Source: VXNE01 sp963664635 (lineage in GTDB: Bacteria > Pseudomonadota > Gammaproteobacteria > Pseudomonadales > Azotimanducaceae). Taken from it: a stretch of 64,000 bases of DNA. A program made the translations under genes and the position numbers. Location: the NCBI GenBank assembly GCA_963664635.1, contig OY761542.1:4216001-4280000 (forward strand), written 5' to 3'. Of this stretch, positions 52,363-61,911 are shown one piece after another (position 1 is the stretch's first letter; each line of letters starts with the position of its first letter). Under the pieces are notes generated by a model, which was given only the letters and a program-made list of their open reading frames with translations, was not told the origin of the DNA and did not search any database.

Positions 52363-53339
52363 GCGCGCCGCTGCTCGCCGTCGCCGACCTGAAGACGCAC
52401 CTGTTTCTCAGGCGCGGGGTGGTCAAGGCCGTGGACGGCGTGTCCTTCGAGCTGGCCGCGCAAGAGACCCTCGGACTCATAGGCGAGTCCGGCAGCGGCA
52501 AGACCATGACGGGGCTCTCCATTCTCGGGCTGCCGCCGAAGCCCGCCGGGCGGATCGTCGCCGGATCGATCCGGCTGGACGGCCGCGAACTGGTCGGTCT
52601 CGACGAGAAGGTCCTGGTGGAGGAGATCCGCGGTCGCCGCATCGCCATGATCTCGCAGGACCCGATGACCTCGCTGAACCCGGTGTTCTCCGTGGGCGAG
52701 CAGGTCGCCGCCCCCCTGCGCGCCCACGATCTCGCCCAGGGCCGCGAGGCCGTCGACCTCGCCATCCACGAACTCGGCCGAGTCCGTGTGCCCTCCGCCC
52801 GCGAGCGGTCGCGCGACTACCCACACCAGTTCAGCGGCGGCATGCGGCAGCGCGTGGTCGCGGCGATGGCGATCGCCTGCCAGCCCCGGCTGCTGATCGC
52901 GGACGAACCGACCAGCGCCCTCGACGTGACCATCCAGGTCCAGTTCATGGATCTCCTCGAATCGCTGCAGGCCGAGACCGGCGCCGCGCTGCTGTTCATC
53001 ACGCACGACCTCGGCGTCGCGGCGAGCCTGTGTCACCGCATCGCCGTGATGTACGCGGGCCGCATCGTCGAGACGGCCGATGCACGCACGCTCTACTCCG
53101 CGCCGGCACACCCCTACACGCAGGGACTGCTCGACTCCCTGCCCCGCATCGGCCGGCGCCGCGGGCGGCTGAGCGCCATCGGCGGAGCCCCGCCGGACGC
53201 GCTGCAGCTCCCCGGGGGATGCGCATTCCATCCGCGCTGTCCGCACGCAACCGACCGCTGCCGGGAGACGGCGCCGCCGGAGACGCGGCTCGACGACGGA
53301 CACACCGTGCGTTGCTGGCTGCACGAGGAGGACGCTTGA
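52359..53339 (+). CDS. oppD: Peptide ABC transporter ATPase, OppD/DppD-like
   Basis: A 326-residue nucleotide-binding subunit. Walker A GESGSGKTM, Q-loop MISQDPMTSLNP, signature QFSGGMRQRVV, Walker B LLIADEPTSALD, H-loop FITHDLG. The C-terminal oligopeptide-specific extension has the Cys cluster GGCAFHPRCPHATDRCRE expected for an iron-sulfur-binding or structural motif. GTG 52359 overlaps the oppC stop. Confidence 0.95.
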   Translation: MSAPLLAVADLKTHLFLRRGVVKAVDGVSFELAAQETLGLIGESGSGKTMTGLSILGLPPKPAGRIVAGSIRLDGRELVGLDEKVLVEEIRGRRIAMISQDPMTSLNPVFSVGEQVAAPLRAHDLAQGREAVDLAIHELGRVRVPSARERSRDYPHQFSGGMRQRVVAAMAIACQPRLLIADEPTSALDVTIQVQFMDLLESLQAETGAALLFITHDLGVAASLCHRIAVMYAGRIVETADARTLYSAPAHPYTQGLLDSLPRIGRRRGRLSAIGGAPPDALQLPGGCAFHPRCPHATDRCRETAPPETRLDDGHTVRCWLHEEDA

Positions 53340-54325
53340 CGCTGCTGGCCCTGGAAGGCGTGAGCTGTCACTTCGCGATGACTGGCCGGCGCGTGCTCAG
53401 GGCCGTCGATGGCGTGGACCTGGCGGTCGAAGCGGGACAGACCTACGCGCTCGTGGGCGAGTCCGGCTGCGGCAAGAGCACGCTGGCCAAGCTCGTCCTG
53501 GGTCTCGAGCGGCTGCACGCGGGCCGCATCGTCTTCGACGGCGTCGACATCGCCAAGCTGGACCGCGACGGCCGCCGCCGCTTCCGCGCCCGGGTGCAGG
53601 CGGTCTTCCAGGATCCCTACAGTTCGCTCAATCCGCGGCTGCGGGTCGGCACCATCCTCGCGGAGCCGCTCACCGCCCGCGGCGAACGGGGCCGCGCCGT
53701 CCGGGAACGAACCGCCGCGGTGCTGGAACTGGTCGGACTGCCCGGCCACGCCGCGCGGCTCTATCCCCACGAGTTCTCGGGCGGTCAGCGGCAACGGATC
53801 GCCATCGCGCGCGCGCTCGTCCCGAGCCCCGACCTCATCGTGCTCGACGAGCCGGTCTCCGCCCTCGACGTCTCCATACGCGCGCAGATCCTGAACCTGC
53901 TGCAGGACCTGCAGACCGAGCTGTCGCTCTCCTACCTGCTGATCGCCCACGACCTCGCGCTGGTGGAGCACGCGAGCGACCGGCTCGGGGTGATGTATCT
54001 CGGGGAGATCGTGGAGAGCGGTCCGAGCGTCGAGGTGTTCGCCGAACCCCGGCACCCGTACACGCAGGCGCTGCTGGCGGCCGTGCCGCGGCCCGACCCG
54101 GAACATCCCCGGGCGAGCGGTCACGTGACGGGCGAGATCGCGACGGCCCTCGACCCGCCCTCGGGATGCCGGTTCCACCCGCGGTGTCCGCATGCGATGG
54201 AGGTGTGCCGGTCGGATGCGCCGCGGGGTGCCCGAACCGCAAACCCGGAGGGGGGCCTTACGATGGACGGAGGGGAGACCGAGTCGGTCGTACGCATAAC
54301 CAAGTGTCACTTGGTGGATCGGTAG
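53336..54325 (+). CDS. oppF: Peptide ABC transporter ATPase, OppF/DppF-like
   Basis: The second nucleotide-binding subunit, 329 residues. Walker A GESGCGKST, signature EFSGGQRQRIA, Walker B LIVLDEPVSALD, H-loop LIAHDLALVEH, and the Cys cluster GCRFHPRCPHAMEVCR. The start is TTG 53336, overlapping the oppD TGA; no ATG or GTG would keep the first strand (LLALEGVSCHF). The last ~30 residues (ANPEGGLTMDGGETESVVRI, then TKCHLVDR) differ from the second copy at 61361 and are longer than usual, suggesting the 3' end was altered at the junction with the defence module. Confidence 0.93.
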   Translation: MTLLALEGVSCHFAMTGRRVLRAVDGVDLAVEAGQTYALVGESGCGKSTLAKLVLGLERLHAGRIVFDGVDIAKLDRDGRRRFRARVQAVFQDPYSSLNPRLRVGTILAEPLTARGERGRAVRERTAAVLELVGLPGHAARLYPHEFSGGQRQRIAIARALVPSPDLIVLDEPVSALDVSIRAQILNLLQDLQTELSLSYLLIAHDLALVEHASDRLGVMYLGEIVESGPSVEVFAEPRHPYTQALLAAVPRPDPEHPRASGHVTGEIATALDPPSGCRFHPRCPHAMEVCRSDAPRGARTANPEGGLTMDGGETESVVRITKCHLVDR

Positions 54326-54587
54326 GCAGTGTGCCAGCGTCTGGTGACCCCGGCCCAGACGGGCCGCGCCAGTTCGTCCAGCGCGGTATCCTGCCGCCTC
54401 CTCGCTGCCGGATCGCGGCACCAGATCGGAAGGGCAGAACCAGCTCTCGCCCCGCGTCCCGAAGCAGGGGTGCGACAGCCTCGCCGGCGGCCTTGTACAC
54501 GGTTCCGACCGATGCCTTTGGACCGGTCGACAAACGTACGATGAACGAGTGCAACTTAACTGAGAGTAGCGATTGATTCCGCCGTTG

Positions 54588-55799
54588 ATGATCAGCCGTA
54601 GGGACGACGAGTTGGTGGGCGTCTCCGGCCGCTCCGACCCAATGGGCGTGCTTGTGGTGTGGTCTGCCCGCGCACGAGATATTGTGCCGCACCTGACCGA
54701 ACAGACAACGGATGTGCGAGCGTTCCAGATTCTCGTAGAGGCGTTTCGGCTCTGGGAGATCTTCGCAGCGCAGGAGCCCCAACCCGCAGATCGGCTTCGC
54801 GAGTTCTTCATGCTCGTCGAGCAGGCGTTCGCCCGGACGGTCGGTTGGGGGAGCGGGAATTGGCCACTGCCCGGAGCACGGAGGGTGAGGAGCCGTAGCG
54901 GTGAAGACCCTCGCATCTCCATTGAGGATGCGCGCTGGCACTTGCTCGATGGCCAGTTGGCAAACGGCATCTGGGGCCTTTACCGCGGCGCGGCGGTCCG
55001 TGCAGGCCTGCTGGACCAGAGTATGGCGTACCTGTCCGAAGAGACTCGGCAAGCGGCCGAGAGCCACACCTACCTCAGCGACAACGCCCGGGACCGACTG
55101 TTCACGCTCGTGAGGAAGGCAATCGATGGCAAAACTGTTTCTCTCCCCACGGACGGAAACGACTCGTTGTATCGCGCCCTGCGCAATACGTTCAGTGAGA
55201 TCCCGCTCAAGGAGCATCTGCGCGCGAAGCTCATCGACGGGCATCGCCTCAACCGCGCGCTCGCGGGACGGCTAGCCACTCTTGACGAAGTGGATCGGCG
55301 GCAGTTCGTCGAACGGGCCGTTTGCGAGATCAAGGAACATCGCTCATCGCTGCAAGCCGTCCTTGACTGTGAAAGTCTGCTCGCCGTCGTAGAAGGCATC
55401 TTCTATTGGCTGTGTTGCTGCAAGGGCGAAACTCTCGACGTAGCAGCCGCTTCGCTACCGGTCGATCTGGAGCAGGTCGAAGCGGCGCGAGTGTCATTTG
55501 CGGCTTCCGGCGCGTACCCAGGGCAGACAGCGGCGTCGAGACAAGCCCGATTCCACCAGCAACTCGACACTTCGAGCGCCAAGCAGCTCGCCCGCTCCGT
55601 AGTCGCGCTGCATCAGCGGGTCAGCGATGATCGAGGCCGCGCGCCTTGGGTGTGGTTGGAGCCGGGCGATCAGTTGCAGAGCGACGCCGACGTTACTCGA
55701 CCGACCAAGGAGGCGCTGAGCGTCCGGTTGGCATGGCGCAACGACTACTATCTGCACCCCCTGCGCAGCATCGCTCTGCAACTTGAGGTTGGAACGTGA
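54588..55799 (+). CDS. Unknown protein, first gene of a PLD-helicase operon
   Basis: A 403-residue soluble protein that I do not recognise. It starts MISRRDDELVGVSGRSDPMG, followed by VLVVWSARARDIVPHLTEQT and a helical N-terminal half (FQILVEAFRLWEIFAAQEPQ). The middle contains GIWGLYRGAAVRAGLLDQ and the C-terminus VRLAWRNDYYLHPLRSIALQ. It has no catalytic motif, signal or membrane segment that I can see. ATG 54588 is preferred over TTG 54573. The stop overlaps the phospholipase-D-fold gene (GTGA), so the three genes are translated together. Size and helical make-up suggest a scaffold or target-recognition subunit, an inference from operon context only. The 262 bp upstream have no gene and must hold the promoter. 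Confidence 0.7.
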   Translation: MISRRDDELVGVSGRSDPMGVLVVWSARARDIVPHLTEQTTDVRAFQILVEAFRLWEIFAAQEPQPADRLREFFMLVEQAFARTVGWGSGNWPLPGARRVRSRSGEDPRISIEDARWHLLDGQLANGIWGLYRGAAVRAGLLDQSMAYLSEETRQAAESHTYLSDNARDRLFTLVRKAIDGKTVSLPTDGNDSLYRALRNTFSEIPLKEHLRAKLIDGHRLNRALAGRLATLDEVDRRQFVERAVCEIKEHRSSLQAVLDCESLLAVVEGIFYWLCCCKGETLDVAAASLPVDLEQVEAARVSFAASGAYPGQTAASRQARFHQQLDTSSAKQLARSVVALHQRVSDDRGRAPWVWLEPGDQLQSDADVTRPTKEALSVRLAWRNDYYLHPLRSIALQLEVGT

Positions 55800-57694
55800 G
55801 CGAGTTCGGCAAGATCCGCGAACGCATCGAACGGGCCAGGCACTATTTCGAAACGCTTCAAGGCGTGGTGCTGACCACATTCAACCTCAACGGTCAGTTC
55901 CTGGAGGAGCAGGTACTGCCCGTGATCCTGGGTGTCGAGGCGAAGACTGCCGCCGCCCGAAACGCCAGCCTCCACGAGCGCTTAGCGGAGACGGCATGCA
56001 CCGTCTTCTACGATCCGACGGTTGCGCCCGGCGTCTCGGGTAAGTTCCGCTACGTAGCGCGACCCGTGCCGCTACGAGGGCGGTTGTTCCATCCCAAACT
56101 CGTGGTCTTTACGGGGCGTTCCAAGGACGGGACGGCCTGGGTATATCTCGCCGTGTCCTCGGCCAACCTCTCGCTATCCGGCTGGGGACGCAACGCCGAA
56201 TCTTTCGGCGAGGCTTGGATCCACACGCGGAGGCAACACGCGTGGAGCGGCCTCGACGCCTTCCTGAAGTGGTTGCAGGACCATGCGCCTCTAGGCGAAC
56301 AGACGAGCGACAATGACGCTGTTACGACTGTTCGAGCGGCGTTGGCCGAAATGCCCGATCGGAGACGGTTCCGGGACCGGAGCGAGGAACCTTGGTCCGG
56401 CTCGTTGCGAGCCCAGTTCTACTCGTCCGTAGTGGACAAGGAAGGGTTGCCATCATTCCTCAAGAAGAGTCGCAAGCGAAACCCGACGCATCTTTGGGTG
56501 TACAGCCCCTATTGGGCCAATGTTGCGGAGGGCGTGCGCGAGTTCGGTGCGAGGAGCACGGTGCTCATTCCCGCCCTTCGTCGAGACCGCAAGGCCATGG
56601 GACTGTGCAAGGATCAGCAGACCGCTCTCCACGGCAGGGTAGTGATATGCGGCAACGCACAGGAAGCAGTGGACGACCGATTCTGGCACATGAAGGCGTA
56701 CTGGATCGTCCACGGAAACACTGTCCATACGGCGGTCGGGAGTTGCAATTTCACAAATGCCGGTCTCGCGGGGGCCAGCGGCAATGTTGAAGCGATGCTG
56801 GTGTTCGAGGCGATTGAGCCAGAGTGGCCAGACGCGAAGGACGAGCCCGCCCTGCCGGCGTCCGACGAAGCAGTCCCCGAAGAGGATGTGCCAAGTCCTG
56901 TTCCCATCGCCATCGTTGTCGCCTACGACTGGCGGTCAGGAAGCTGGCGTTGGTTCCTAGAGGCAGACCGCGCCCAAAGTGCGTTTCGGCTCAAGGTACC
57001 CGGACGCCGCAATGCCCTCGCCATCGGTCCGGGGCCCGGTGTACGTCAAGGAAATCCGCCTCCGCGAGCCGCGCGGTTTTCGGTGATCTACGAGAGGGAC
57101 GGCAGCGAGCACGAGTGGCAAGGACAGATCGTGGAACTGAACCTCGACGCCAGTCGCCGCGTCTATGGTAGGCCGCTCTCCGCCAGCGACATCCTCGATA
57201 GCTGGCGGGGTCGCGTCCCCACCTGGGATCTCGGAGGCGGTGGCGGAGGCGACGGCGAGGACGACGGAGACGAGGCCGAGGCCGAGGCACATGTTCCAGC
57301 GGCATTCGACGCAGTCAACCTGTACGACCTCTATCGGGCCATGCGAGCCTTGCGTGCCCGGCTTGCCGAACTCGAATCGCAACCCGAGGCGCGGCGGGCG
57401 CTGTTGGTCGGGCGCCCGGACAGTGTCATGGCCCTCGCCAATCTCGCGGACGGCGGCGAAGCGCCCGTCGTCCGTTACCTCGTCTTGCGAGAGTTGTGCA
57501 GCGTCCTCAATGACTACAAGAAGAGTCTGCGGGACGACGACCTCGTGCGGCTCGTACGCAAGATGACACGAAGAGCAAGACGCGAAACTCACAGTCGACT
57601 CGCCTGCGAATTGGGGGGCAATTCCGCGAAGGCGAAGCGGATGCTGAACTGGTTCGACAAGCGCCTCGCGCACTTCGGTGGCAACACGCGATGA
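55796..57694 (+). CDS. Phospholipase D-fold (HxK) nuclease-like protein
   Basis: A 632-residue protein with two PLD half-sites: LFHPKLVVFTG (His-x-Lys, about residue 98) with SSANLSLSGWGRNAE, and FWHMKAYWIV (about 297) with AVGSCNFTNAGLAGASGNVE. PLD-fold proteins with this spacing act as nucleases in restriction and defence systems such as DISARM DrmC, or in DNA repair. The C-terminal half adds a beta-rich domain, a low-complexity acidic linker (GGGGGDGEDDGDEAEAEA, about 481-498) and a helical tail. GTG 55796 and the ATGA junction at 57691 show coupling to both neighbours. Confidence 0.85.
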   Translation: MSEFGKIRERIERARHYFETLQGVVLTTFNLNGQFLEEQVLPVILGVEAKTAAARNASLHERLAETACTVFYDPTVAPGVSGKFRYVARPVPLRGRLFHPKLVVFTGRSKDGTAWVYLAVSSANLSLSGWGRNAESFGEAWIHTRRQHAWSGLDAFLKWLQDHAPLGEQTSDNDAVTTVRAALAEMPDRRRFRDRSEEPWSGSLRAQFYSSVVDKEGLPSFLKKSRKRNPTHLWVYSPYWANVAEGVREFGARSTVLIPALRRDRKAMGLCKDQQTALHGRVVICGNAQEAVDDRFWHMKAYWIVHGNTVHTAVGSCNFTNAGLAGASGNVEAMLVFEAIEPEWPDAKDEPALPASDEAVPEEDVPSPVPIAIVVAYDWRSGSWRWFLEADRAQSAFRLKVPGRRNALAIGPGPGVRQGNPPPRAARFSVIYERDGSEHEWQGQIVELNLDASRRVYGRPLSASDILDSWRGRVPTWDLGGGGGGDGEDDGDEAEAEAHVPAAFDAVNLYDLYRAMRALRARLAELESQPEARRALLVGRPDSVMALANLADGGEAPVVRYLVLRELCSVLNDYKKSLRDDDLVRLVRKMTRRARRETHSRLACELGGNSAKAKRMLNWFDKRLAHFGGNTR

Positions 57695-60600
57695 CGCTGT
57701 TCACTTCCCCAATCAGACCGGAGAACCTCGACGAGCTGATCGACCTCACTGTCCCCGGCAAGGAGGACACGGTGTCGATGGCCAACACGCAGCGCGAGGG
57801 CATCGCTGCACTTTACAACATCCTTTGCGAAGGCCCGGTGGCCTATCTTGCCGACGAGGTGGGAATGGGCAAGACCTACCAGGCCCTTGGCCTCGCCGCC
57901 TTGGCGTGGAGCGAGAAGCCGGACGCACGGATTCTCTTCATCAGTCCGCGCCAGAACTTGCAGGAGAAGTGGGTCGACGACTACAAGCGCTTCTTCGCCT
58001 CGAACTACCGCCGCAATCAGGAGGCGGGAGATGACCGTGTGACGTCCGTCCTCTTCCGGGAGCCCATTCATCGGGCCGAGCGGTTCGACAACCTGAGAAG
58101 CTGGACATCGGCCATCGGCTCGCCGGGGCGGATCGCGCCGTTCCTTCGTCACACGAGCTTCATGCGACCGGTGTTCATCGGATCAAAGGACATGGAAGAC
58201 ATGGATGCGCTGTGGCAAGAGGTGTCAGCACGGGCGAAGCGTTGGGGGCTATTCGACCTGAGGCATCCGGGCGCGCTGTCGCCCGACAACGCGTCGTGCA
58301 AGCTGAACCTGGCGTTTGCTCGCGCGTTGAACTCCAGACTGGCTTCGGAGGCCAGGGGCCACGAGCCGTACTTCGACCTCGCCGTTATAGATGAAGCTCA
58401 GTGCCTCCGCAATCCAGACAACCAGACTAACAGCGTGCTCTACGTCGCCCTTGAAGGGCAGGTTTCCAAGTGGCTCTTCATGACTGCCACCCCGGCACAC
58501 GGTGGCCCCGCAGACATCTCCACGACCGTCAATCGATATCCCGCGCAAGGAGAAGTCCTGGCACCGCATCTAACGGACGACTTGACCGAAATGCAGAGGA
58601 AACTCCAGACGTTCATGGTTCGTCGGTCGCGACGCTACCTCACCAAGCAGGGGCAGGAGGTTGGCAAGGAGGAGTACCGACGGCACGAAAAGGAATGGTG
58701 GTGTGTCGAGGACACGGACATGACCGCGCTGAGCACGTTGGCCATGGGGCTCGTTCAGAAAGGTCTGGTGGATGTGCTCCAAGGACGGAACAACCGCTAC
58801 CGAGTCGGCTTTCTCTCTTCGTTCGAGAGCCTGCAAAGCTCGATCCGCCGGGAGGAATGGCACAGAGATCAAACAGATCACGATGTCGACGACCAAGCTC
58901 CGGATGCCGACTTCATCCACCGTCTGACAACAGACTTCGAGAAACAGTTTGATGCACCTCTGCCGCATGCGAAGGTCGACTCAGTGGCTGACCGTATCGC
59001 GCCGCTCGCGTTCGGCTCCGGCGACGCGGAGGGTGGTCGCAAGTTCCTAGTCTTTACGCGGCGCGTGAGCACTGTGGATACCCTGCGCGAGCGGCTCGCG
59101 CTACGGCACCGGCAAGCAGTTGAGGCAAGAATGCGTCGATGCTGGGACGTGGAATTGGACTGGGACGGGCCAAGCCAACGGCAAGACACGAGCGCCACCG
59201 ACGACGACAGCGACCCCGAAGCGTCGGACGCGCGATCGGACAAGGACCTGCTTCGCCTGGCCACGGCCAAGGGCGGATGGCTTCATCGCTATCGGCAGAC
59301 ATTCCGGACGAGCGGTCGAAACGCACTGTTCTTCGAGGACGGTTGGCTCGAGCGCCTGTGCTGGGCAGGACGCCAAGACCCTATGGAAGCTGCAAGGCAG
59401 ATGCCGGACGACCTCTGGAAGGAGAGCTGGACTCACGCGTTGAAGGCGTCGGGCGGCACAAGTCAGTATCGAGCACATCGTCTGAGATACCTTGCCGTGC
59501 ATGGAATTCGACGTTTCCCCGAGGTCTTCGGGCTGAGCGAAGCGGCTGCCCGACCGTGGCGCAAAGCGTACGAAATCTGTCTTCGGAATCACCTGGAAGA
59601 GGCAACGCCGGACGACGATCCCCACTACGCTCGTGAACTTTTCGATTGGACGACACTGTGGACTCATTGGGATCACACTTTCGCCGACACCCCCCTCAGC
59701 CTTCCGGCATGCGCTCCAGTAGAGATCCGCAATGATGCAGGCCGTGACGAGTTGTGCCGCAGACAGGTGGCCCGGACGATCCTCGGTCAGATATTCCGAC
59801 TCACCGACACCTTGCTCGATCTCTATTTCGCGGACGAAGCTGTAGGACGCACGAGCGCGAAGCTGGCGGAACGCATTCTGCAATGGCTGACGTCAGGCGA
59901 TCCTGGCGCGCGGCAAGTGCTCGCGGATGCGAAGCAGTGGCTCAAACATCTTCGCCTGATCGTGGATAGCTGCCTCGACGGCGCCGGTCGGCCTTGGGAT
60001 AAACTTGCACGGGAGAACGAAGAGGCGTGGGATCAACTCTTCGAGCTTGCGCCGGTGGTCGGGGTTACCGGCGGTTCCGGTGGACATCGCAGGGCGACTC
60101 GCCAGTTCAGAACACCTTCGCTCCCACGAGTGATCGTCTGTACCGACACACTGAAGGAAGGGGTGGACCTGCATCTCTTCTGCGACCATGTCCTGCACTA
60201 CGGCGTGGCGTGGACGTCGGGCGACATGGAGCAGCGTGTCGGTCGGCTGGATCGCTATTTCTCGCGAATCGAGCGCCGACTGAGCGAGGAAGGGTCGTGT
60301 CCGGACGTGCATTTGCACGTTGGCTATCCGCACATCGCAGCTTCTCTGGAGCGTGGCCAGGTCGAGCGGGTGATCGAGCGGCAAAAGGAGGCTGAGCGAC
60401 TGATGAATTCGCCGCTTGAGGGTATCGGAGACAAGGAGCGCGAGTTAACGGCAGATGACGTCTGGCATCGGGACGGAAGACAAAGCCCTCGGGAGCCGTT
60501 CGCCCGGTTGCGCTTCCCGAACAAGGGGCGGGCTATCGCGGTTTCGACCGACCCCGCAAACGCGGACCGGAACCACTACGCCCGCTGGTACGAGCAGCTT

Positions 60601-61359
60601 CGTCGCAGGCTCGAACAGCGCCAGTGGATCATCCAAGGCGATGGCGACGAACCAGTATCCCGGCAAGCAACGCTCGTACTCGAAGGGCAAGGTCAGCACG
60701 AAATGGAGTGGCGGTTCGACGCAGCCCTCGGTCGTTACATCATCACACTATCAAGTCCGCCTTGGCCCAGCGACAGGATCTTCACCGGCGGGGAACGCTG
60801 GCGCATCGTCGAGAACGAACGCCATCTGCAGAGCTTCGTGCGTCTCCTGGTGCCCACACCCGACGAAGGCAAGGACGAAGCCGTGATCGACTCTCTCATC
60901 AATGTTCTTTCCGGAAACGCGCCCGAGACGAACGTCCATGCAAAAGCGTTTTGGAACGAGTCACTCATTGCCATCGCGCCCGGGAACGTCGAGTGGCTGT
61001 CTGATCACAAGGCATCACTGACGGTGCCGCGCGGCGCACGAAGTCACCATGTCACGGTCTATGCCTATGCGGGGAGCGTCCGGGCCGTCGGCGTGGTGGC
61101 AGAAGAGTTGGGGAGGCTCGGACACCGGGGTGACCGGGGCACCCCGCCATCGTGGGACCACACTCGGGAGTGGACTCGGGAAGCCAACAGAGACCTTCCC
61201 CTGGGCTACCTCGACGTCCACAACCGAGACGGTCTGGTGTTCGGCATCCACGTGCTTCACGGCGACCTGTCGAACCACGCGCGACGACGGTTGGTGGAAG
61301 AGGTAGGCTGGCGGGCTGATGCTTGGGAAGCGTCCCTCACCGGCAGCGACGAACATTGA
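57691..61359 (+). CDS. Large SNF2/SF2-type helicase
   Basis: A 1222-residue superfamily 2 ATPase. Motif I LADEVGMGKTYQALGL (Lys61), motif II VIDEAQCLRNPD (about 233), motif III FMTATPAHG (about 263), the C-terminal lobe KFLVFTRRVSTVDTLRERL, motif V VIVCTDTLKEGVDLHLF and motif VI MEQRVGRLDRY (about 847). A long insertion of some 270 residues, rich in Trp and charged residues, lies between the C-lobe start and motif V. About 340 residues follow motif VI. DEVGMGKT is the form found in helicases of restriction and defence loci. It should move on DNA and feed the PLD-fold nuclease. The stop is 1-10 bp from the oppF fragment, so the module ends exactly there. Confidence 0.88.
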   Translation: MTLFTSPIRPENLDELIDLTVPGKEDTVSMANTQREGIAALYNILCEGPVAYLADEVGMGKTYQALGLAALAWSEKPDARILFISPRQNLQEKWVDDYKRFFASNYRRNQEAGDDRVTSVLFREPIHRAERFDNLRSWTSAIGSPGRIAPFLRHTSFMRPVFIGSKDMEDMDALWQEVSARAKRWGLFDLRHPGALSPDNASCKLNLAFARALNSRLASEARGHEPYFDLAVIDEAQCLRNPDNQTNSVLYVALEGQVSKWLFMTATPAHGGPADISTTVNRYPAQGEVLAPHLTDDLTEMQRKLQTFMVRRSRRYLTKQGQEVGKEEYRRHEKEWWCVEDTDMTALSTLAMGLVQKGLVDVLQGRNNRYRVGFLSSFESLQSSIRREEWHRDQTDHDVDDQAPDADFIHRLTTDFEKQFDAPLPHAKVDSVADRIAPLAFGSGDAEGGRKFLVFTRRVSTVDTLRERLALRHRQAVEARMRRCWDVELDWDGPSQRQDTSATDDDSDPEASDARSDKDLLRLATAKGGWLHRYRQTFRTSGRNALFFEDGWLERLCWAGRQDPMEAARQMPDDLWKESWTHALKASGGTSQYRAHRLRYLAVHGIRRFPEVFGLSEAAARPWRKAYEICLRNHLEEATPDDDPHYARELFDWTTLWTHWDHTFADTPLSLPACAPVEIRNDAGRDELCRRQVARTILGQIFRLTDTLLDLYFADEAVGRTSAKLAERILQWLTSGDPGARQVLADAKQWLKHLRLIVDSCLDGAGRPWDKLARENEEAWDQLFELAPVVGVTGGSGGHRRATRQFRTPSLPRVIVCTDTLKEGVDLHLFCDHVLHYGVAWTSGDMEQRVGRLDRYFSRIERRLSEEGSCPDVHLHVGYPHIAASLERGQVERVIERQKEAERLMNSPLEGIGDKERELTADDVWHRDGRQSPREPFARLRFPNKGRAIAVSTDPANADRNHYARWYEQLRRRLEQRQWIIQGDGDEPVSRQATLVLEGQGQHEMEWRFDAALGRYIITLSSPPWPSDRIFTGGERWRIVENERHLQSFVRLLVPTPDEGKDEAVIDSLINVLSGNAPETNVHAKAFWNESLIAIAPGNVEWLSDHKASLTVPRGARSHHVTVYAYAGSVRAVGVVAEELGRLGHRGDRGTPPSWDHTREWTREANRDLPLGYLDVHNRDGLVFGIHVLHGDLSNHARRRLVEEVGWRADAWEASLTGSDEH

Positions 61360-61360
61360 C

Positions 61361-61911
61361 CCCCGACCACGCCGCACGGCTCTATCCCCACGAGTTCTCC
61401 GGCAGCCAGCGGCAGCGGATCGCAATCGCGCGGGCGCTCGTCCCGAGCCCCGACCTCATCGTGCTCGACGAGCCGGTCTCCGCCCTCGATGTGTCCATCC
61501 GGGCGCAGATCCTCAACCTGCTACTCGACCTGCAGACCGAGCTGTCGCTGTCCTACCTGCTGATCGCGCACGACCTCGCGCTGGTGGAGCACACCAGCGA
61601 CCGGCTCGGGATGATGTATCTCGGGGAGATCATCGAGAGCGGTCCGAGTGTCGAGGTGTTCGCCGAACCCCCGCACCCGTACACTTCAGGCGCTGCTGGC
61701 GGCGGTGCCGCGGCCCGACCCGGGACATCCACGGGCGAGCGGTCACGTGACCGGCGAGATCGCCACGGCACTCGATCCGCCCTCAGGGTGCCGATTTCAT
61801 CCGCGGTGTCCGCATGCGATGGAGGTGTGCCGCTTGGATGCGCCGACGGCGCGAGGCCGCGATGACAGGGAGACACCCGGCGCGGGGGTCGTGAAATGCC
61901 ACCTCACGTGA
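61361..61911 (+). pseudogene. 3' fragment of a second oppF, one frameshift
   Basis: From ACCACGCCGC just after the helicase stop the sequence follows oppF from its HAARLYPHEFSGGQ segment (53747) to the end, about 92-93% identical by eye. Walker B and H-loop are retained, Walker A is not. One extra base at about 61685 (ACACTTCAGG against ACACGCAGG) breaks the frame, after which ALLAAVPRPDPGHPRASGHV and GCRFHPRCPHAMEVCR continue to VVKCHLT. This tail is the normal OppF-like end. The 5' half is absent, so this is a relic and not a working gene. Confidence 0.92.

Noticed and set aside
54326..54587. Possible small gene or integrase attachment site between oppF and the PLD-helicase operon
   Set aside because: Frames here are short and lack ribosome-binding sites, and no direct repeat matching the right-hand border other than the oppF homology was found.
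54588..61359. Class 1 or 2 DISARM
   Set aside because: A PLD protein and helicase are present, but no DrmB (DUF1998) or DISARM methylase accompanies them.
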